Origin: Maratus speciosus
Lineage: Eukaryota; Arthropoda; Arachnida; Araneae; Salticidae
Assembly (NCBI GenBank): GCA_963932465.1
Contig: OZ010791.1
Location: 152,813,915 to 152,877,914, forward strand
Direction of reading: 5' to 3'
Length of the DNA: 64,000 nucleotides
The notes beneath the pieces were generated by a model, which saw nothing but the letters and a program-made list of their open reading frames with translations, was not told the origin of the DNA and searched no databases. The number at the start of each line of letters is the position of its first letter. The first letter of the stretch is position 1. Position numbers and translations under genes: made by a program. Below are positions 24,656 to 37,591 of the stretch, piece after piece.

Positions 24656-25501
24656 TTAGGGGCTATGCATATATAACGTTATCAACATTTTGCTAATTAT
24701 GGACCCCCTCAACCCCTTACGATATCATACGTTATCATTCGTCGACACCCCCCCCCCCCCCCCCCCATCCTCGATGTTATCGTTATCAATGTCTAAAAAT
24801 TCTTTGTAGAGTCTTTTTTTCTTCTTTTTATAGCTTGCAGTAATATACACATATGATTACACATTTATTAGTCGCATACTTTACGGGTTCAAGAAGGCAA
24901 TAAAATATCAATACTTGAAATAAATTTATATGAAGTAACATCTAAAAGAGTTACTATTTAAAGTTTACTATTTAAAGGTAGTTAATAACATTTTATTGTT
25001 ACATAATGTATTCAAAAGTAATATTGTCTTCATGCACTTGCCCTTTTCCCGGGGAAGTTAAAAGCAGAAATTATCAATAAAACCAGTGGACAACATTATT
25101 TGTCTTTTTTTACTGGTAAACACAAATATGACTTCCTACATATTATGCTCCTCATTTGTCTAACAACGAATTATATGCGCATAAAATAAAAGAAAAGGAA
25201 CGCCAATCGCTGAGGTATTCCAAATTTTGAAATGAAATGATTTTATAAAAATGTAATAGCTTTAATAATAATTTTGTATTTTCAAAAAATATATAAAAAT
25301 AGTAATAATAAAAAAGGTAACAGACTATTTGGATGTAAAGAAAAAGTTACTGAAAACTGAAAAGTTTGGTTGCATCAAAAATGATAACGATATCAAGTAG
25401 CAAACCCCCCTACCCCCCCCCCCCCGACGATATCTTCCGATATCAAGTTCCAGACCCCCCTCCCCCCTAAAGTGATAACGTTATATATGCATAGCCCCTT
25501 A
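24656..25501. mobile_element. PIF/Harbinger-like MITE with TTA TSD
   Basis: The termini GGGGCTATGCATATATAACG and its mirror TTATATATGCATAGCCCC are nearly perfect for about 27 bp, continuing as ATAACGTTATCA. The flanks are TTA on both sides (24656-24658 and 25499-25501), the 3-bp duplication used by PIF/Harbinger elements. Subterminal C-runs (24748-24766 and 25386-25425) with GATATC motifs mirror each other. The interior is AT-rich without a transposase or Myb-like ORF. Confidence 0.85.
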
Positions 25502-25613
25502 TGACTGATTAAGTAAATTATGACTCAGCTTTCCTATGTAAAAAATGTTTGTTTTAGTGATCTGTATTGTATCAGCCATTAACAAATGTGTACACAAAGT
25601 AGCAAATCACCCT

Positions 25614-27240
25614 CTTCTAATAAATTATTTTATTTACCAATTTAGTGAAATTAATTAACCACTGCTATTTTTATATTTAAATGCTGACAGAACTCTTATA
25701 AGGTGATTCAACTCTCACATTCAATCTTTACATTTTTCCGGGGTAGAGCAGACCAAGGAAAAAAAAAAAAAAAGTCTTTCAATTGGGGTCGGGGTTAACC
25801 TCGCGTTCTTTTTCAGCGCACAGACGTCCTTGGCTGATATTGACGGGGTGAACGCACTTTTTACCTTTACTCGTTGCGAATTTTTCGCTACATTTTGAGG
25901 GCCTCACGCATGTCTGAGATTTCAGGATTTTGAGGGCCCGACTCCACCCTCCACAGAGACAACGAATGAATCACATGCCCCCTCTGCGCCCTCTCCTATC
26001 TGCGTGAAGGAGACAGAAACATTTTGTCTAATATTTGAGACATTTTGCTAGAATAACAAACCAATGTTTAGACAGTTGTCGCGTTAAATATGACAGAATG
26101 AGAACATTGGAATTGAAATTCGACTAATTTTTATCTGACGTCATTCTGGCAGAAGATTTTGGTCGGTTTATTTTTGTCTGTCTAGTTTGAATTTATTTTT
26201 TGATCTCTCAAGTTGAAATTCTGAATTTTTTGTTGCGTCGAACAGTGTAGCAGTTTAAAATCTTAATTACAGGAGGCTCAAATACTCACGGAAATAATTT
26301 ATTTTTTAGCCAAAAACAAAAAAAAAAACTTTAATGAAATATTTTTCAAAAGATGTTTATTTTATTTTATTTTTTGGTTTTTGTTGAATTTCTAAAAAAA
26401 GCACTGAACCAGTTTTGACTAAATTTAAATGGGGCCAATTCGAGAGTATCCTCTTTCAATAAAATAAATAAATAAATGAATGAAATTCCCATGAATCGAT
26501 CGCGTAGTTCCAAAGTAATCAGTGAACATACATGGAAAAAAATACACGTCGAATTGAGAACCTCCTTTTTGAAGTCTGTTAAACAATGAAATAGGTTTGT
26601 CAGTAAAAAATACGATTATCAGTAGTAATTAAAAACCTATTGTAATTAATCTTTCAAACTAACTAGTTAGAAAAACCAACATTTTATATAGATAGAAGAT
26701 TTAAGATACTGAATTTTAGAATAATATCAAGACATGTAACAGATTTTCCTGTTAAAAATCGCAAGAAATAAATCCCCGAAACAACTTAAAATATTACTTG
26801 CATGTATGAGATTTCAGGCTTTTGAGGACTGATGATAGGGCTCTCCAATCCTCATATAATAAAAAATATTTCACGGAATATAAGCAGTCTTAGAGTATCA
26901 TTGCATATAACGAATGTTTCCTTTAAAAATCCTAAGAAATAAATCCCCCGAAACTGCTTGAAATCTTACTTGTTTGTCTGAGATTTCAGGATTTTGAGGG
27001 CCCCACTTCACACGGAAGAGAGAAAAATGAATGAATTATTCTATGTATTCTGTATATTATTTATAATGAAATGCGCCCTTTGCGCCCTCGCCTGCCTACG
27101 TGCAATTGGAACAGACCGAAACTTTTTGTTCAACATCCAAGACATTTTGCAAGGATTTGAAGGCAGATATATTTATGTCATATCCATATGTCATGTAAAA
27201 TTATATAAAATCGCTCAATAAGAGCTTATCAACACCTGTT
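25614..27240. repeat. Dispersed repeat, two to three partial copies
   Basis: Segments 25890-26060 and 26965-27155 share TCTGAGATTTCAGGATTTTG, then GAGGGCCC, CCCTCTGCGCCCTC (or TTTGCGCCCTCGCCTGCC), a GACAGAAAC/GACCGAAAC word and AAGACATTTTGC. A third fragment near 26810 starts TGAGATTTCAGGCTTTTGAG. Class unknown. No gene between them. Confidence 0.65.
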
Positions 27241-27844
27241 ATGCTAGCGGCTACAGCAAGCATCTTTAAAATATCTTCTTTTTCGATTTTCTACATTACT
27301 ATTATTTCGTCCTCGTTTTGGAGTTTTTAATAATAATTCGCTTTCAGATCGAAATCTTTCATTCTTTCAGCAATACTTCCTTTTTCTTCAGGTTTACGGA
27401 ACTGCTACTTCTTTACATCAAATCTATAACCAGTATGTAAGAAATATTCCATAAATCTTAATTGTGCATGTAGTGTCGATAAGGCCCAAGAAAAGTTGTG
27501 AGTATTATTCATGTTATCGAATCATTTTTAATTTATTCATCCCCTTGGATTTTCCATCACAGACATTGCATTTTTAAGTTGTTTTATTTGAAGATAGAAT
27601 GCTGCACATCTACGATATAATGTGCCTTCAAATTTGTGCTCTATGTCATACGTCTGAACATTGAATTCTACTATAGTTAGTGAAAGAGTTGTAAAGATTT
27701 AATTTCTGACATTTTCAAATTGTTCTGTTATTGACAGATCAGTTTCCATGATTAACCTAAACTTTATGGGTCTATAGATAGAAGTAGATGATGGGTGTGG
27801 ATTTAGTCATTATAAGATTTTGATTTTCTTCATTGCAGCTCCTT

Positions 27845-28376
27845 TTTTATATGATTATTTATATTTTTTATATCGGGCTTTTTGAACGATTTTTTAAAAT
27901 ATCGTTGCTATTTTAGGGCTTTCAGATATTTTCTTTAACATACCCACAACATCCTTCCATGCAAACTGTCTCAGTTTTAAACACGTGGCACGTGTTAATT
28001 CATTTGTTCTGCGGGAATAGTGAATGCACCTTTTGTTTTTTTTATTTCGGCTCACTTAAATGAAAGATTTCTTTGGTCGTCCAACTTTTTCGAGTAGTCA
28101 TTATTACTTCTTCCCTGTGATTTTTTTTATTGTTAATATTCGAATCTGACCATCTCTTATTTTACTTCAAAAAACGTTCTTTAAGCGATGACAGTTTCTC
28201 CATTTTCGATTACTGTCAATTATAAATGGATGGATCAGTCGCTTAATGGGGTCTAACATAATAGATAAGCAATGTTGAAGATTATATTTGTGTAGTACAT
28301 AGTCTATCAGGATATTTTTAGAATTCACAGGGAAAGATTTATGTTCAGTAACATATTTTTGCAAAATCTCACACAA
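27845..28376 (-). pseudogene. Unassigned coding remnant (GRPKKSF / ELTRAT motifs)
   Basis: On the minus strand a frame at 28376-28167 (MCEILQKYVTEHKSF...) is followed 70 bp later by VGRPKKSF (28062-28094), then an open stretch at about 28020-27902 reading RRTNELTRATCLKLRQFAW and KDVVGMLKKISESPKIATI, then a frameshift to FKKSFKKPDIKNINNHIKK. Composition is basic and protein-like, unlike the flanks. The order GRPxKxF, then ELTxAxxxKLR, recalls the N-terminus of uncharacterised transposon-associated proteins in arthropods, but that is recollection only. Stops and shifts indicate decay. Confidence 0.4.
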
Positions 28377-28609
28377 TTCTCTTTTCGAAATTTACACTTC
28401 CGTACCTGAAAAAAAAAATGTTATATTGAAGAGTTGCAAATAGTTTCAGCTCACATTGATTTATTTCATCTATATGCATACATAAATACAAAAAATGTTC
28501 TGTTACAATGTATCAGCGTGTACAAAATTTTTGGCAGCTTTTTAAAATTTATCATACGCTATTAAATTTTCAAATAATTTTTATATCGACTTAAAAAAAT
28601 TATTTTTTA

Positions 28610-28806
28610 AGTATAACATTTTATTTATTTATTTATTGAATAACGAACATACGACTTGTGTGCTTGACATGAGAGCCTGCTTATAAGTCGGAGACAAGAT
28701 AGCACAAGGAAATATTATAACACAAGAGAAATACACCCTGGGAGTTCCACACAAAGTGTGTGTGTGCAATGGAACCAGCGGGAATCGAACCCACAGTATA
28801 ACATTT
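28610..28806 (-). mobile_element. 5'-truncated tRNA-type SINE with 12-bp TSD
   Basis: The 12-bp duplication AGTATAACATTT flanks the insertion (28610-28621 and 28795-28806). Read on the minus strand the body starts just before a pol III B box (GGTTCGATTCC), runs about 170 bp and ends in an AATAAATAAATAAAT tail. Everything 5' of the T-arm, including the A box, is missing, as expected from incomplete reverse transcription. The tail differs from that of the AACC-tailed SINEs at 40.9 and 52.5 kb, so a different LINE partner is likely. Confidence 0.88.
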
Positions 28807-29113
28807 CTAGATAACTATCGTAACTGTAAAATACAAAGTATCTACATTGTTGTAAAGGTTCCATACTATCATATAAAAATATTTACAAAATAAGTATGTT
28901 TTTAGCAATAAATATCAATGGCAATTACATCTACAACAATCGCTATTCTTAAAAGTTAGAAAGAAAATTTCGTTTTTGAGCCGATTTTTGATGTTGTTGT
29001 TGTGGAGTTAGGCTGTAATCTTTATACCTTTTTTTTTTTCCTCTCCAAAGTGTTAGATGTTATTTGAAATGTCTAAAAGTGAAATTACTGCAAGTCGATT
29101 TTTGGACTTTTTA

Positions 29114-29713
29114 CTTTCTTCTATCTTCAACAGAAGAAAGTATTGTGATCGAAATTTTTTTCGACTTCCGGTTTTCGTCGGATTTACACGTTTTACAGGT
29201 CAGAGATCCTAAAAAACATGTTTATAGAAAATGTCTGTCTGTCCGTGTGTCCGTATGTCGCCATTGTACCATCAAAAATTGTATGAATTTATGCATAGAA
29301 TTGAACCATTTTTTTTTAAAGTTTTTGGCTATGGAAAGCAAGTCTTCCATTATTTTGGAAAAAATCCGCCGGTAGGGGGCGCTGTAATAGCGAGTTTTGT
29401 GCGATTTTTGTGAATTTTGAATATTGTACTATCGAAAAGTGTATGAAGTTATGCATAGAATTGAACCAAATTTTTTGTATATGTTTTTAGCCATGGCAAG
29501 AAGGTCCTCCCTGAATTTGGAAAAATTCCGATGATAGGAGGCGCTGTAATAGCGATTTTGTACCATTTTCAACATTGTACCTTTGAAAAGTGTATGAAGT
29601 TATGCATAAATCGTATAAAAATACTAATAAAACTAATGAAAATGAATTATTGGTATTTATAACAACATTTTGAAATATTAATATACATGAGATAGAAGAA
29701 AGTTTTGGGATTG
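29114..29713. mobile_element. Repeat with 150-160-bp internal tandem units
   Basis: The left part has a small palindrome CTTTCTTCT...AGAAGAAAG (29114-29140), and the right edge carries GATAGAAGAAAGTTTTG, loosely mirroring the left. Inside are 2.3 tandem units starting CATTGTAC near 29262, 29422 and 29572, each with GTATGAA.TTATGCATA, GGCGCTGTAATAGCGA and AATTTGGAAAAA. The CTGTCTGTCCGTGTG text at 29233 gives a spurious cysteine-rich frame. Probably a decayed DNA element. Confidence 0.55.
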
Positions 29714-29719
29714 ACACAT

Positions 29720-32186
29720 CCAACTAGTTTCAAGCTAGATTTGCAAAATCTTACACTGTGTGGCGTACTCTATGCGTTATCGGCTTTTAAAGCCTATATA
29801 ACAACTTTTAATGATATATTTGAGTAATGCAATGCCCAGTTACTAATTCATATATTTATTATACGAAACCTTCTGTACGCGAGTAATACTCGCACTTGAC
29901 CGGTTACTTTTTTTTAATCACCAGGCATAAAGGAATTTCATTTAATTCAACTTCAAATTTTGGAAGAGCCAATGCCCCTTCCCTGCCATACCCATGCTAT
30001 TTATCATTTTAAAATAGTTTCCGATGTTTTGAAACTCACTCATAGTTAATAAAGTAACTTGAAATCAGATATCTTAATTTCGTCTCTTGACATCTAAAGT
30101 TGTAGCTCGAAGAATGGTGTTGCCAAATTAGTTAAACGGAACAGGATGTAATTTCACAACAAAAAGACTGTTCCATAAAATTTCTGCCACAAAAATAATT
30201 CATTCCGGAGACACTCTTCCAGTTATCGAATAACAAATTTGCCCCTGTCAAAAAAAGTAAACGTTGTTTTTAGTAAAATGATCTGTGACAGAATGCGAAC
30301 TATTTCATTATTCAAGATCTTGTGTAACGCTTGATCATGAATATTCCGTTTGTCCGTCTTCTTCAGGAATTCAGAAATATAAGATGACGTTCTTCTTACC
30401 TTTTTAATGATAGAATTAATATCCCGTTTTGCGTTCGGTATAAATGATAGACTTTTCTTTATTTTAAATCCACCCACTTTGTTACTATATACAAGGTGTG
30501 CCATGAAGGTTGAAAAGCGCTTTAAATGGTTACTTGTTCATCTTCTTTGTAAATCTTTGAAAATCTTAGTTGAGAATATTTTTAAATCTTTGTAAATCTT
30601 TTTCCTATACTTTTTAATGAACCTCACTTTCCAATAGGTATAAGTGGTATATTTTTTCTTTATTTTTAATCCATGCACTTTGTAACTATATACAGGTACA
30701 AGGTGTGACGAAAACGGTTGAAATGCGCCTTAATTTCTTACTTGACAAAAATATAGTTGGAGACTTGCAGGCAATGTAAATTACAAGTGTTCAAAATAAA
30801 GCAACAAATGATTATATTGATGAAAACATTTTCCCATTCATTTTCAAAAAATTACACTTTTTTAATATTTATACGGCCTCTCTTGACTGAATTGGTCAGT
30901 TAGAATTAAAAAAAAAAAAAAAAAAACATTCATTTACAGGGACACACAAAAGTATATTACTAATCGGTGGATGGTTGGCCGAATACTTACGAAATATTCG
31001 TTTAAACCGAATACGAGGCAAACTAAATAGATTGAATAGTACTGGAATATTCGTTTCATTTCTATTTTTAAAGTCGGATTATTTAAAAAGAGAATCAAAT
31101 ACGAATACTGACTGGAGACTTAATCTAGTGTCAAGGTCAGTATAAGAAATAACACACCCATTTGGAACTGAATCAAAGTTTATGATACTCTTATGATTAG
31201 TAGTGGAAATCACTTTATATATAGTGTGCTGAACACTATTTTATATAATAAAGTCAAAGGAGATTTTAGATCATTATATATTTTGATAAATTTTTAAATG
31301 TCTCAATATTTCAGTGATGCACTCAGGATCTGAATTATCACAGGTTCTGAATAAATCATTTTTCATAAAATATCTAAAATAAATAAATAAATAAATAGTT
31401 TTATATTTGTGTGAAGATTGTTTTGGTGAATATGAAGCAGTGCATTTTGAAGTATAAAAGTTACGTTTAATCTCTGCCTGATTCGACTTCCTGCAATATA
31501 AGGTTATGCTTTTCTAAAAAAAACCTTGAGCTTTAGATCAAGAATACACCTATTAAAATAAACGTCAGCTAATATTTAAATAATACTAATAAGCACTGTT
31601 TTAACACGTTTTTATTGTTTAAAATTGCCCAATAAGAAAAACAATGTTAAAAACTCAATAAGCAAGCTTTCAAGGAAATCTGAAAAGAAAAATAAAATGT
31701 TTAATGCAAACAACTGAGCAAGCAAATTATTTAAAGAGGGAAAAGGGGAGAAAATACACGATTCTGATAAATTTGCTGTAAAAAATAACCCAAGTTTCAA
31801 AACAAATTCCTTGAATAAAGCTTCACTCTCTGCTGACAACGAGAAACGCTGTATAGCTGATAACTGGAGTGGCGGAAGCTTGACATTCTTTTCAGCGTTT
31901 GTATTAACACGTGGCTTTTAGAAAGATACAAGCTAAATAAAAAAAGATTTGCTTTGTTTACGGGCCTTTGTATGCAAAAATATTTGTGCTCGCTTGTGCA
32001 CTTATTTCATAAAACGATAGATCTTTTTTCTATGAGAGAAATAAATATTTTACTGAAATGTACACAAGCTTCTTAAACCGAAGTAATAATAATTTTGGAC
32101 ATGTACGAGACTGGCATCATAGTACAGGGCCGAAGATGAATTTATTAAAATATTTATGGATACATTAATGATTCTCAAAATAAAAG
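29720..32186. other. No gene recognised; one direct duplication
   Basis: Minus frame 30223-30504 (93 codons, RDINSIIKKVRRTSSYISEF...) is open and basic but matches nothing I know. Minus frame 31612-31839 is hydrophobic and low-complexity. Segments near 30432-30540 and 30637-30745 share TTTCTTTATTTT.AATCCA, CACTTTGT.ACTATATACA and CAAGGTGTG, an old tandem duplication. Text at 30960-31110 rich in GAATATTCG/CGAATAC resembles a decayed DNA element. No exon supported. Confidence 0.4.
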
Positions 32187-33080
32187 TACCCAGGCAGGGC
32201 TTAATTTGCGCCGGAGCCCACCGGATCCCGGTTCCGGTACTTCCCTGATTTTAGTAAATATTTAAATATTTGTCGGAATTCACCGGAGCTCATAAATATA
32301 GGGCTCCGGAGCCCAGTGCAATAGCGCTTCCGAAAAATCGAAGTCCAAATTACTTTTCACTTTCCTTCCCATCTCCAAGCTTTTGCATTCTTTTTTACCA
32401 AAACACTTATATGTGGATGCAATGTGTCTCACACGTAGGAATTGGAGATTTGGTCTTGAACTGACTCGAGCCAACACCCCCTAGATAATGGAGAAATTTA
32501 GAAAACGTTTTTACTTAAGTTTAAAAAAAAAATTCTCTTTAACAACAACAACAACAAAAAAAAATAAATAAATTCTCAAAATAAAATTTTGTAACTCCTG
32601 ATAATTAAAAAAAGTAACTTCCTAAAATAAAAAAACTAAACAAAACAAAACAAAACAAAACAAAAAACTTTAAAAAGAAAAAAGAAAGTTCCCAAAACTT
32701 TTCTATCTAGCGAAAAAGAAATCTTTCCCGCAAAATTTTATTATCCCGCTATTATTTTTACGCATTTACGGTCTACTTCCGCTTCGAAACGCTCTTATCA
32801 GCCACGTACTCTAAGTTAAAAAAATTCTCGGATGGCCTTCATTTGATCTTGTGTGAACGCCGGTGGCGCAGAACTCTTATTTTCATACTACTGATATATT
32901 TAAAATTTTTATTTTATTAAAGAAAGAAAATTCTTTAAATTTTGCAAATAATGTACGAAATATAAATATAGAGATTGCAGTGACAAGGGGGAGGAGGGAA
33001 AGGTACTGTTGTTGTACCGGTACCACGTAATATTAGGGCTCCGGTACTTTTTTCGTTTGAAATTAAGCCCTGTACCCAAG
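32187..33080. mobile_element. hAT MITE with CAGGGCTTAATTT ends
   Basis: The element is 32195-33072 (878 bp). The ends are CAGGGCTTAATTTGCG and AAATTAAGCCCTG, with mirrored subterminal GGCTCCGG and CGGTAC motifs. The flanking octamers TACCCAGG (32187-32194) and TACCCAAG (33073-33080) match at 7 of 8, as expected for an aged hAT duplication. The interior has no transposase. Confidence 0.88.
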
Positions 33081-33987
33081 AAAAGAAAATAGTTCAGTTA
33101 AAATTCCCTGTGTACTAGTTAATCCTCTCTTGCAGATTGTATTGAAAAACAAACGTCAGAGAACTGCACAAAGTTTATTTTTACGCCTTCATCACGTATA
33201 AACCTCAAAGGAAGTTCGATAATGCTTGCGAAATACAGCGGCAGATGACAAAACAAATTTCTTTCCAAGCATTCAGTTGGAAAATCAACCTTTAACAAAT
33301 TTGTTTCTGTTCTGCGGGAGATAAGTTTTTCTCAAAGGCATTTATTTCTGTAAGTGGATCTAAGCACAGACATGAGCAAAAATGCTTTTTTTTCTCACTT
33401 TGTATTACTGTACCCAAAGTTTAAATTATCAGAATAAAAAAATATTTAATAATTCTTAATAATATAAATTCTTTCATTCTTGTAATCGCTATATTAGGGT
33501 CGATGGATAATTTTGAAATAAGTGTAATATTTTTATAAAATTCAACATTATTTGCTCTTAATAACGTTTTTCAAATATAAAATATGCTTTCCACTCACTT
33601 AAAATAATTCATGCATGAAAGGCTTAGAGCTTTTGCTTGAAGTTTCTAATTTTATTATGGTTGTAAATGATTAAAGCTTATATTAGGAGCCAGGGGCGGC
33701 GCCAGAACTTGCCCGACGGGGGGGCACAGTATCCCCGACAGGGGGGCCGAATTCAAAATATATATTAGAGGTTTCCACGAGCCCTGCCCTGTTCCGAAGC
33801 CCGAACTCAGTAAAAGTTTCTTTCATTAAACTCGGGACTGGCTTAATTTTATCTGAAAACTCTGTACGGGCTCGGACTAAATTTTAGCTTTTGAAATGTT
33901 GGTCTAGCCCTGAACTTCATTATCCCCGGGGCACGTCCGGGTCTTGCATTTTTTCTGTAGATTCGATACGGACCGGGACTGTATTTA

Positions 33988-34821
33988 TTAGCCCCGGTAC
34001 GGTATGCTATTTCTTTCTCCCAGCTTATTTTGTGTCCAAAAAATAACTAGCTTACAGACGCTAGCAATAAACAAAGTAGATGTATCATTGTACAATTAAA
34101 TGCTCTAATAGCATTTTTTAAAATTTCTAAACATCGCACATTTTCAGTTTTTATACCATCGTATTGGGGGAAAAAAGTACTTTTTAATGCAATTTGTTCG
34201 AAAACTGCATCTCTATTTGCTTTTGAAATATTAATTTTTTTGTAGTTTTTTGCGACATTTGTTTCATTTTGGCAACTCAAGTACGCCATTTCTGTAGAAA
34301 GTAAAGAAAAAATTGCTGAAAAATAGCAATTATATCTTTTTGTTGCATTTTCTCATAAAATGGAAAAAAAATTAATAAAAAAAAATTAAATTGAAAAGAA
34401 AAATTAATTAAAATACGTGCTACTTTGAGAAAATATAAATGAAGGATTTATGATAAAACAGGGAGCTATTATAAACTATATTTAATTTTAAGTATCTATA
34501 TTAATGCAAATGACGTCATTTTACATAAAATAAAAGCGTGTGCTTTAAGTCTTAAAACTGAAATATGTTTTGCAGTAGAGTCCCGATTATCCGAGTCATG
34601 CTTAACCGAGTTAGTTTCTTCTGATGGACTGGTGGCTTCTATTATTATGAAACAGCCGTTATAAATGAAGCGTTAGGTGAAGATGAAAGAGCTGCTGTAA
34701 AAAGTTAGAACTCTGATTTTCTGGTCAGGATGGAAAAAAAAATGGCCATGATTTATTTTAACGCTTCATTTATAATGGCTGTTTCATAATAATAGAAGCC
34801 ACCAGTCCACCAGAAGAAAAT
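33988..34821. repeat. Dispersed 0.8-kb repeat, copy 1, ending in a hairpin
   Basis: Shares about 780 bp with 51043-51803, from TTAGCCCC and ACGGTATGCTATTTC to GGTCAG.AT.GAAAAA and ATGGCCAT. It contains CAGTAGAGTCCCGATTATCCG at 34573-34593, a Tigger-type terminus, and then an inverted repeat (about 34615-34674 against 34759-34821) with GAAACAGCC.TTATAAATGAAG in the arms. The minus frame 34047-34289 reappears mutated in the other copy, so it may be a remnant of coding sequence. Confidence 0.75.
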
Positions 34822-36395
34822 GAAGTAATGGAAATGCCGGGGCGACACTAAATTCTAAAAAAGCAGAATTCCTGTTCTCTAGTACTTCAGAATTTTTTTG
34901 GAGCAAATGAACAAGAAAACATTTCTTTGTTTCTTTTCCCCCCCTTTTTTAAATAACAGGTGGAATATGTTGATCAATCACGTGAAAAACATGAAATTTT
35001 CGCGTCCGGATTTGCCATAACCCGAAACGCGCAGATCTCTAGCACTCACACTGCTATTTAAATTAGAGACAAATTGCAGAGGGCCAAACGATTTTTACTC
35101 GAAACATATATTTCAAAGCTTGTCAAAGAATATTGTAGATAAATAAAGTGAAAAAAAATCTCTTAAGGTTAAGGTTATTTTTGAAACACCTCACTAGTCA
35201 CCTAATCTTTATAGGCGAATGAATCCACAACAGAAAGAGTTTCCACATTTTTTAGCATTACCCAAAAGGAAAAACTCTGCTTTGTACTCTTCTTCCATAC
35301 AGAAAACTCCCAATAAGCGGTCATTCAATACTATAGATTTTACGTGCACATATATGGCATGTACGCAGCAGTGTGTGAAAGACAAAGTATGCAGCAGTTC
35401 TCCGCTTATGAGCCGAACCAAGGAGTCGCGCATCAGATAAGGTTAGGTAACCAATTTTTTTCGAAACGCGGTTCATGTTCCGGCCGGGTTGACCTTGTAT
35501 TTTAATGCCGGAGGTAACTGAAAATAATCAGTTGACAAATCCCTATTAAAAACGCATAAAGTGACCAAAAATTATTTAAAAATAAAATTATTTAAATTTG
35601 TCAGTGACAGTGTCATCGGGAAGACTAGCAGTTAAACGTTACACCTAACCTAACTAGGGTCCTTCCGGGGTAATAAATAAAGTTTGAAGCCCTGCAAATT
35701 TTATTTAAAACAAAGCTGCAACCCGAACCGAACCCAACCAAAAATATTCTGCCTACCCGCAACCCGATCGAACCCGAAATACTCAATTCCAATCCCAACC
35801 TGAAACCCGGAATCAGAGAAAATTGATCCACAATATAATGTAATTATTAAAAAAAAAAAAAAAATAGTCTGCAATCATATCTCTAATATTAATATTATCT
35901 TTTATGTGGAAAAATAAACATGCAAGGAGTCATTCATATTCAAATACGTAGTTTATCATCTGAAATAGATTCCTGCGCGTGTTGGGTTATACCCAACCCA
36001 AATGTTCAACTTAAAGTCAATCCGAAACCTAACAAAAAATTTTTGCTGACGCAAAACCTGACAACAATTTTTCTATTGACCCTAAACCGAAATACTTCGC
36101 TTCAACCCGAACACAACTCGACACAAAAAGATCTATAATTTAATACAGTTATGAAAAAATAGTCTACAATCATATCCGTAGTATCAATTCTATCTTTTAT
36201 GTAGAAAATAAACACATAAAGCGACTCATTCAAATTTAAATATATAATTTTTCATGTCAAACAATAACTTAGACATTCTTTTTGTAAAATTGAGCTAAAT
36301 CCAGCTTGGCTCGTAAGTTAGTGTTGTCAGGTCAAACAACGGGACAGAGAGAGAATTAAATTTAAAAAATCAAAAAAACCCGACTGCGTAAATAT
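34822..36395. repeat. Region with CCCGAACCC-rich segment
   Basis: Nothing is recognised at 34822-35690; overlapping plus and minus frames at 35209-35440 are not protein-like. From about 35700 to 36130 words such as AACCCGAACCGAACCCAACC and AACCCGATCGAACCCG recur. Similar CCCGA-rich text lies at 33780-34010 and 41880-42000, inside the same nest, and probably represents subterminal repeats of an older element. Confidence 0.4.
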
Positions 36396-37543
36396 CCCAG
36401 TGGTAGGGGAGCAAAAAAAAAAAAAAAAAGCTTAATTCGGAAATAATTAGGGGAAAGCTGGAAATTGTTTTAATCCCTTCAGTTTATGTCTAGAATGAAT
36501 ATGCTACGTTTCCTCCCTCGTACTAGAAGAACGTTAGGAATTATATATTGATTTATAGTCAAAAAACACTTTTTTTTAAATACCACAACACTATCTCGAA
36601 ATCACTAACTTTTTCAAAAACATTGTCAGTACAAATGTTGTAGAGCTTAAAATTCTGAGTAAAATGAGTACCTACAGTTAATACTTTTGTTGAATATTAA
36701 GGTCATAATTCTACTTTAAAGTTTTAGCCCCGTGGTCAGAGGGTTGAACTCAGAATTAATTAGGGGAAACCTGGAAATCGTTTTAATCCCTTCAGATTAG
36801 GCCTAAAATGAATATTCTATGTTTTCCCCTTCGTACTAAATGAGCGTTAGGAAATATGTACACATTTACATTCGAAAAACACGTTTTTCTTTAATGTTTT
36901 TAACAATATCTTAAATTGCGACCTTAATTTTGAACACAAATATTAATATGAGTATTCATTTTATTCAAAATTTTAAGCTCTAAAACATCTATATTGGCAA
37001 TTTTTCGATATAGTTAGCTGTTTTGAGATATTGTTAAGGTAATTTGGTCTCTCCGGACTTCAAGCTCTTGATAAGCGATTAAAGCAAAATTTTAAAATTA
37101 GAATTGCAACCTTAATTTTTAACAAAAATACTAATGTGGGTGCTCATTTTATTCAGAATTTTAAGCTCTACAACATTTGCATTGACAAAGTTTTTGATAG
37201 AATTAACTATTTTGAGATATTGTTTAAAATATTAAGGGAAAACATGTTTTTCGAATGTAAATAAGTACATATTTCCTAACGCTCACTTGGTACGAGAGGG
37301 AAAACATAGAATATTCATTTTAGACCTAATCTGAAGGGATTAAAACTATTTCCAGTTTTCCCCTAATTAATTCTGAGTTCAACCCTCTGACCACGGTGCT
37401 AAAACTTTAAAGTAGAATTGTGACCTTAATATTCAACTAAAGTATTAAGTGTAGGTACTCATTTTACTCAGAATTTTAAGCTCTACAACATTTGTATTGA
37501 CAATGTTTTTGAAAAAGTTAGAGATTTCGAGATAGTGTTATGG

Positions 37544-37591
<48 letters not shown>

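Larger units (their letters stand above)
23765..25613. mobile_element. 1.85-kb element with AGGGTGATTTGCTAC termini
   Basis: The left end AGGGTGATTTGCTACC with GTGTACA matches, as a reverse complement, the right end TGTACACAAAGTAGCAAATC-ACCCT. No transposase is seen. Two younger elements sit inside it: a TTAA MITE (23932-24341) and a Harbinger-like MITE (24656-25501). No clear target duplication, so the class is open. Confidence 0.7.

Noticed and set aside
35209..35440. Overlapping 74- and 73-codon ORFs on opposite strands
   Set aside because: Mutually exclusive, no motifs, no splice context; likely chance openness in less AT-rich DNA.
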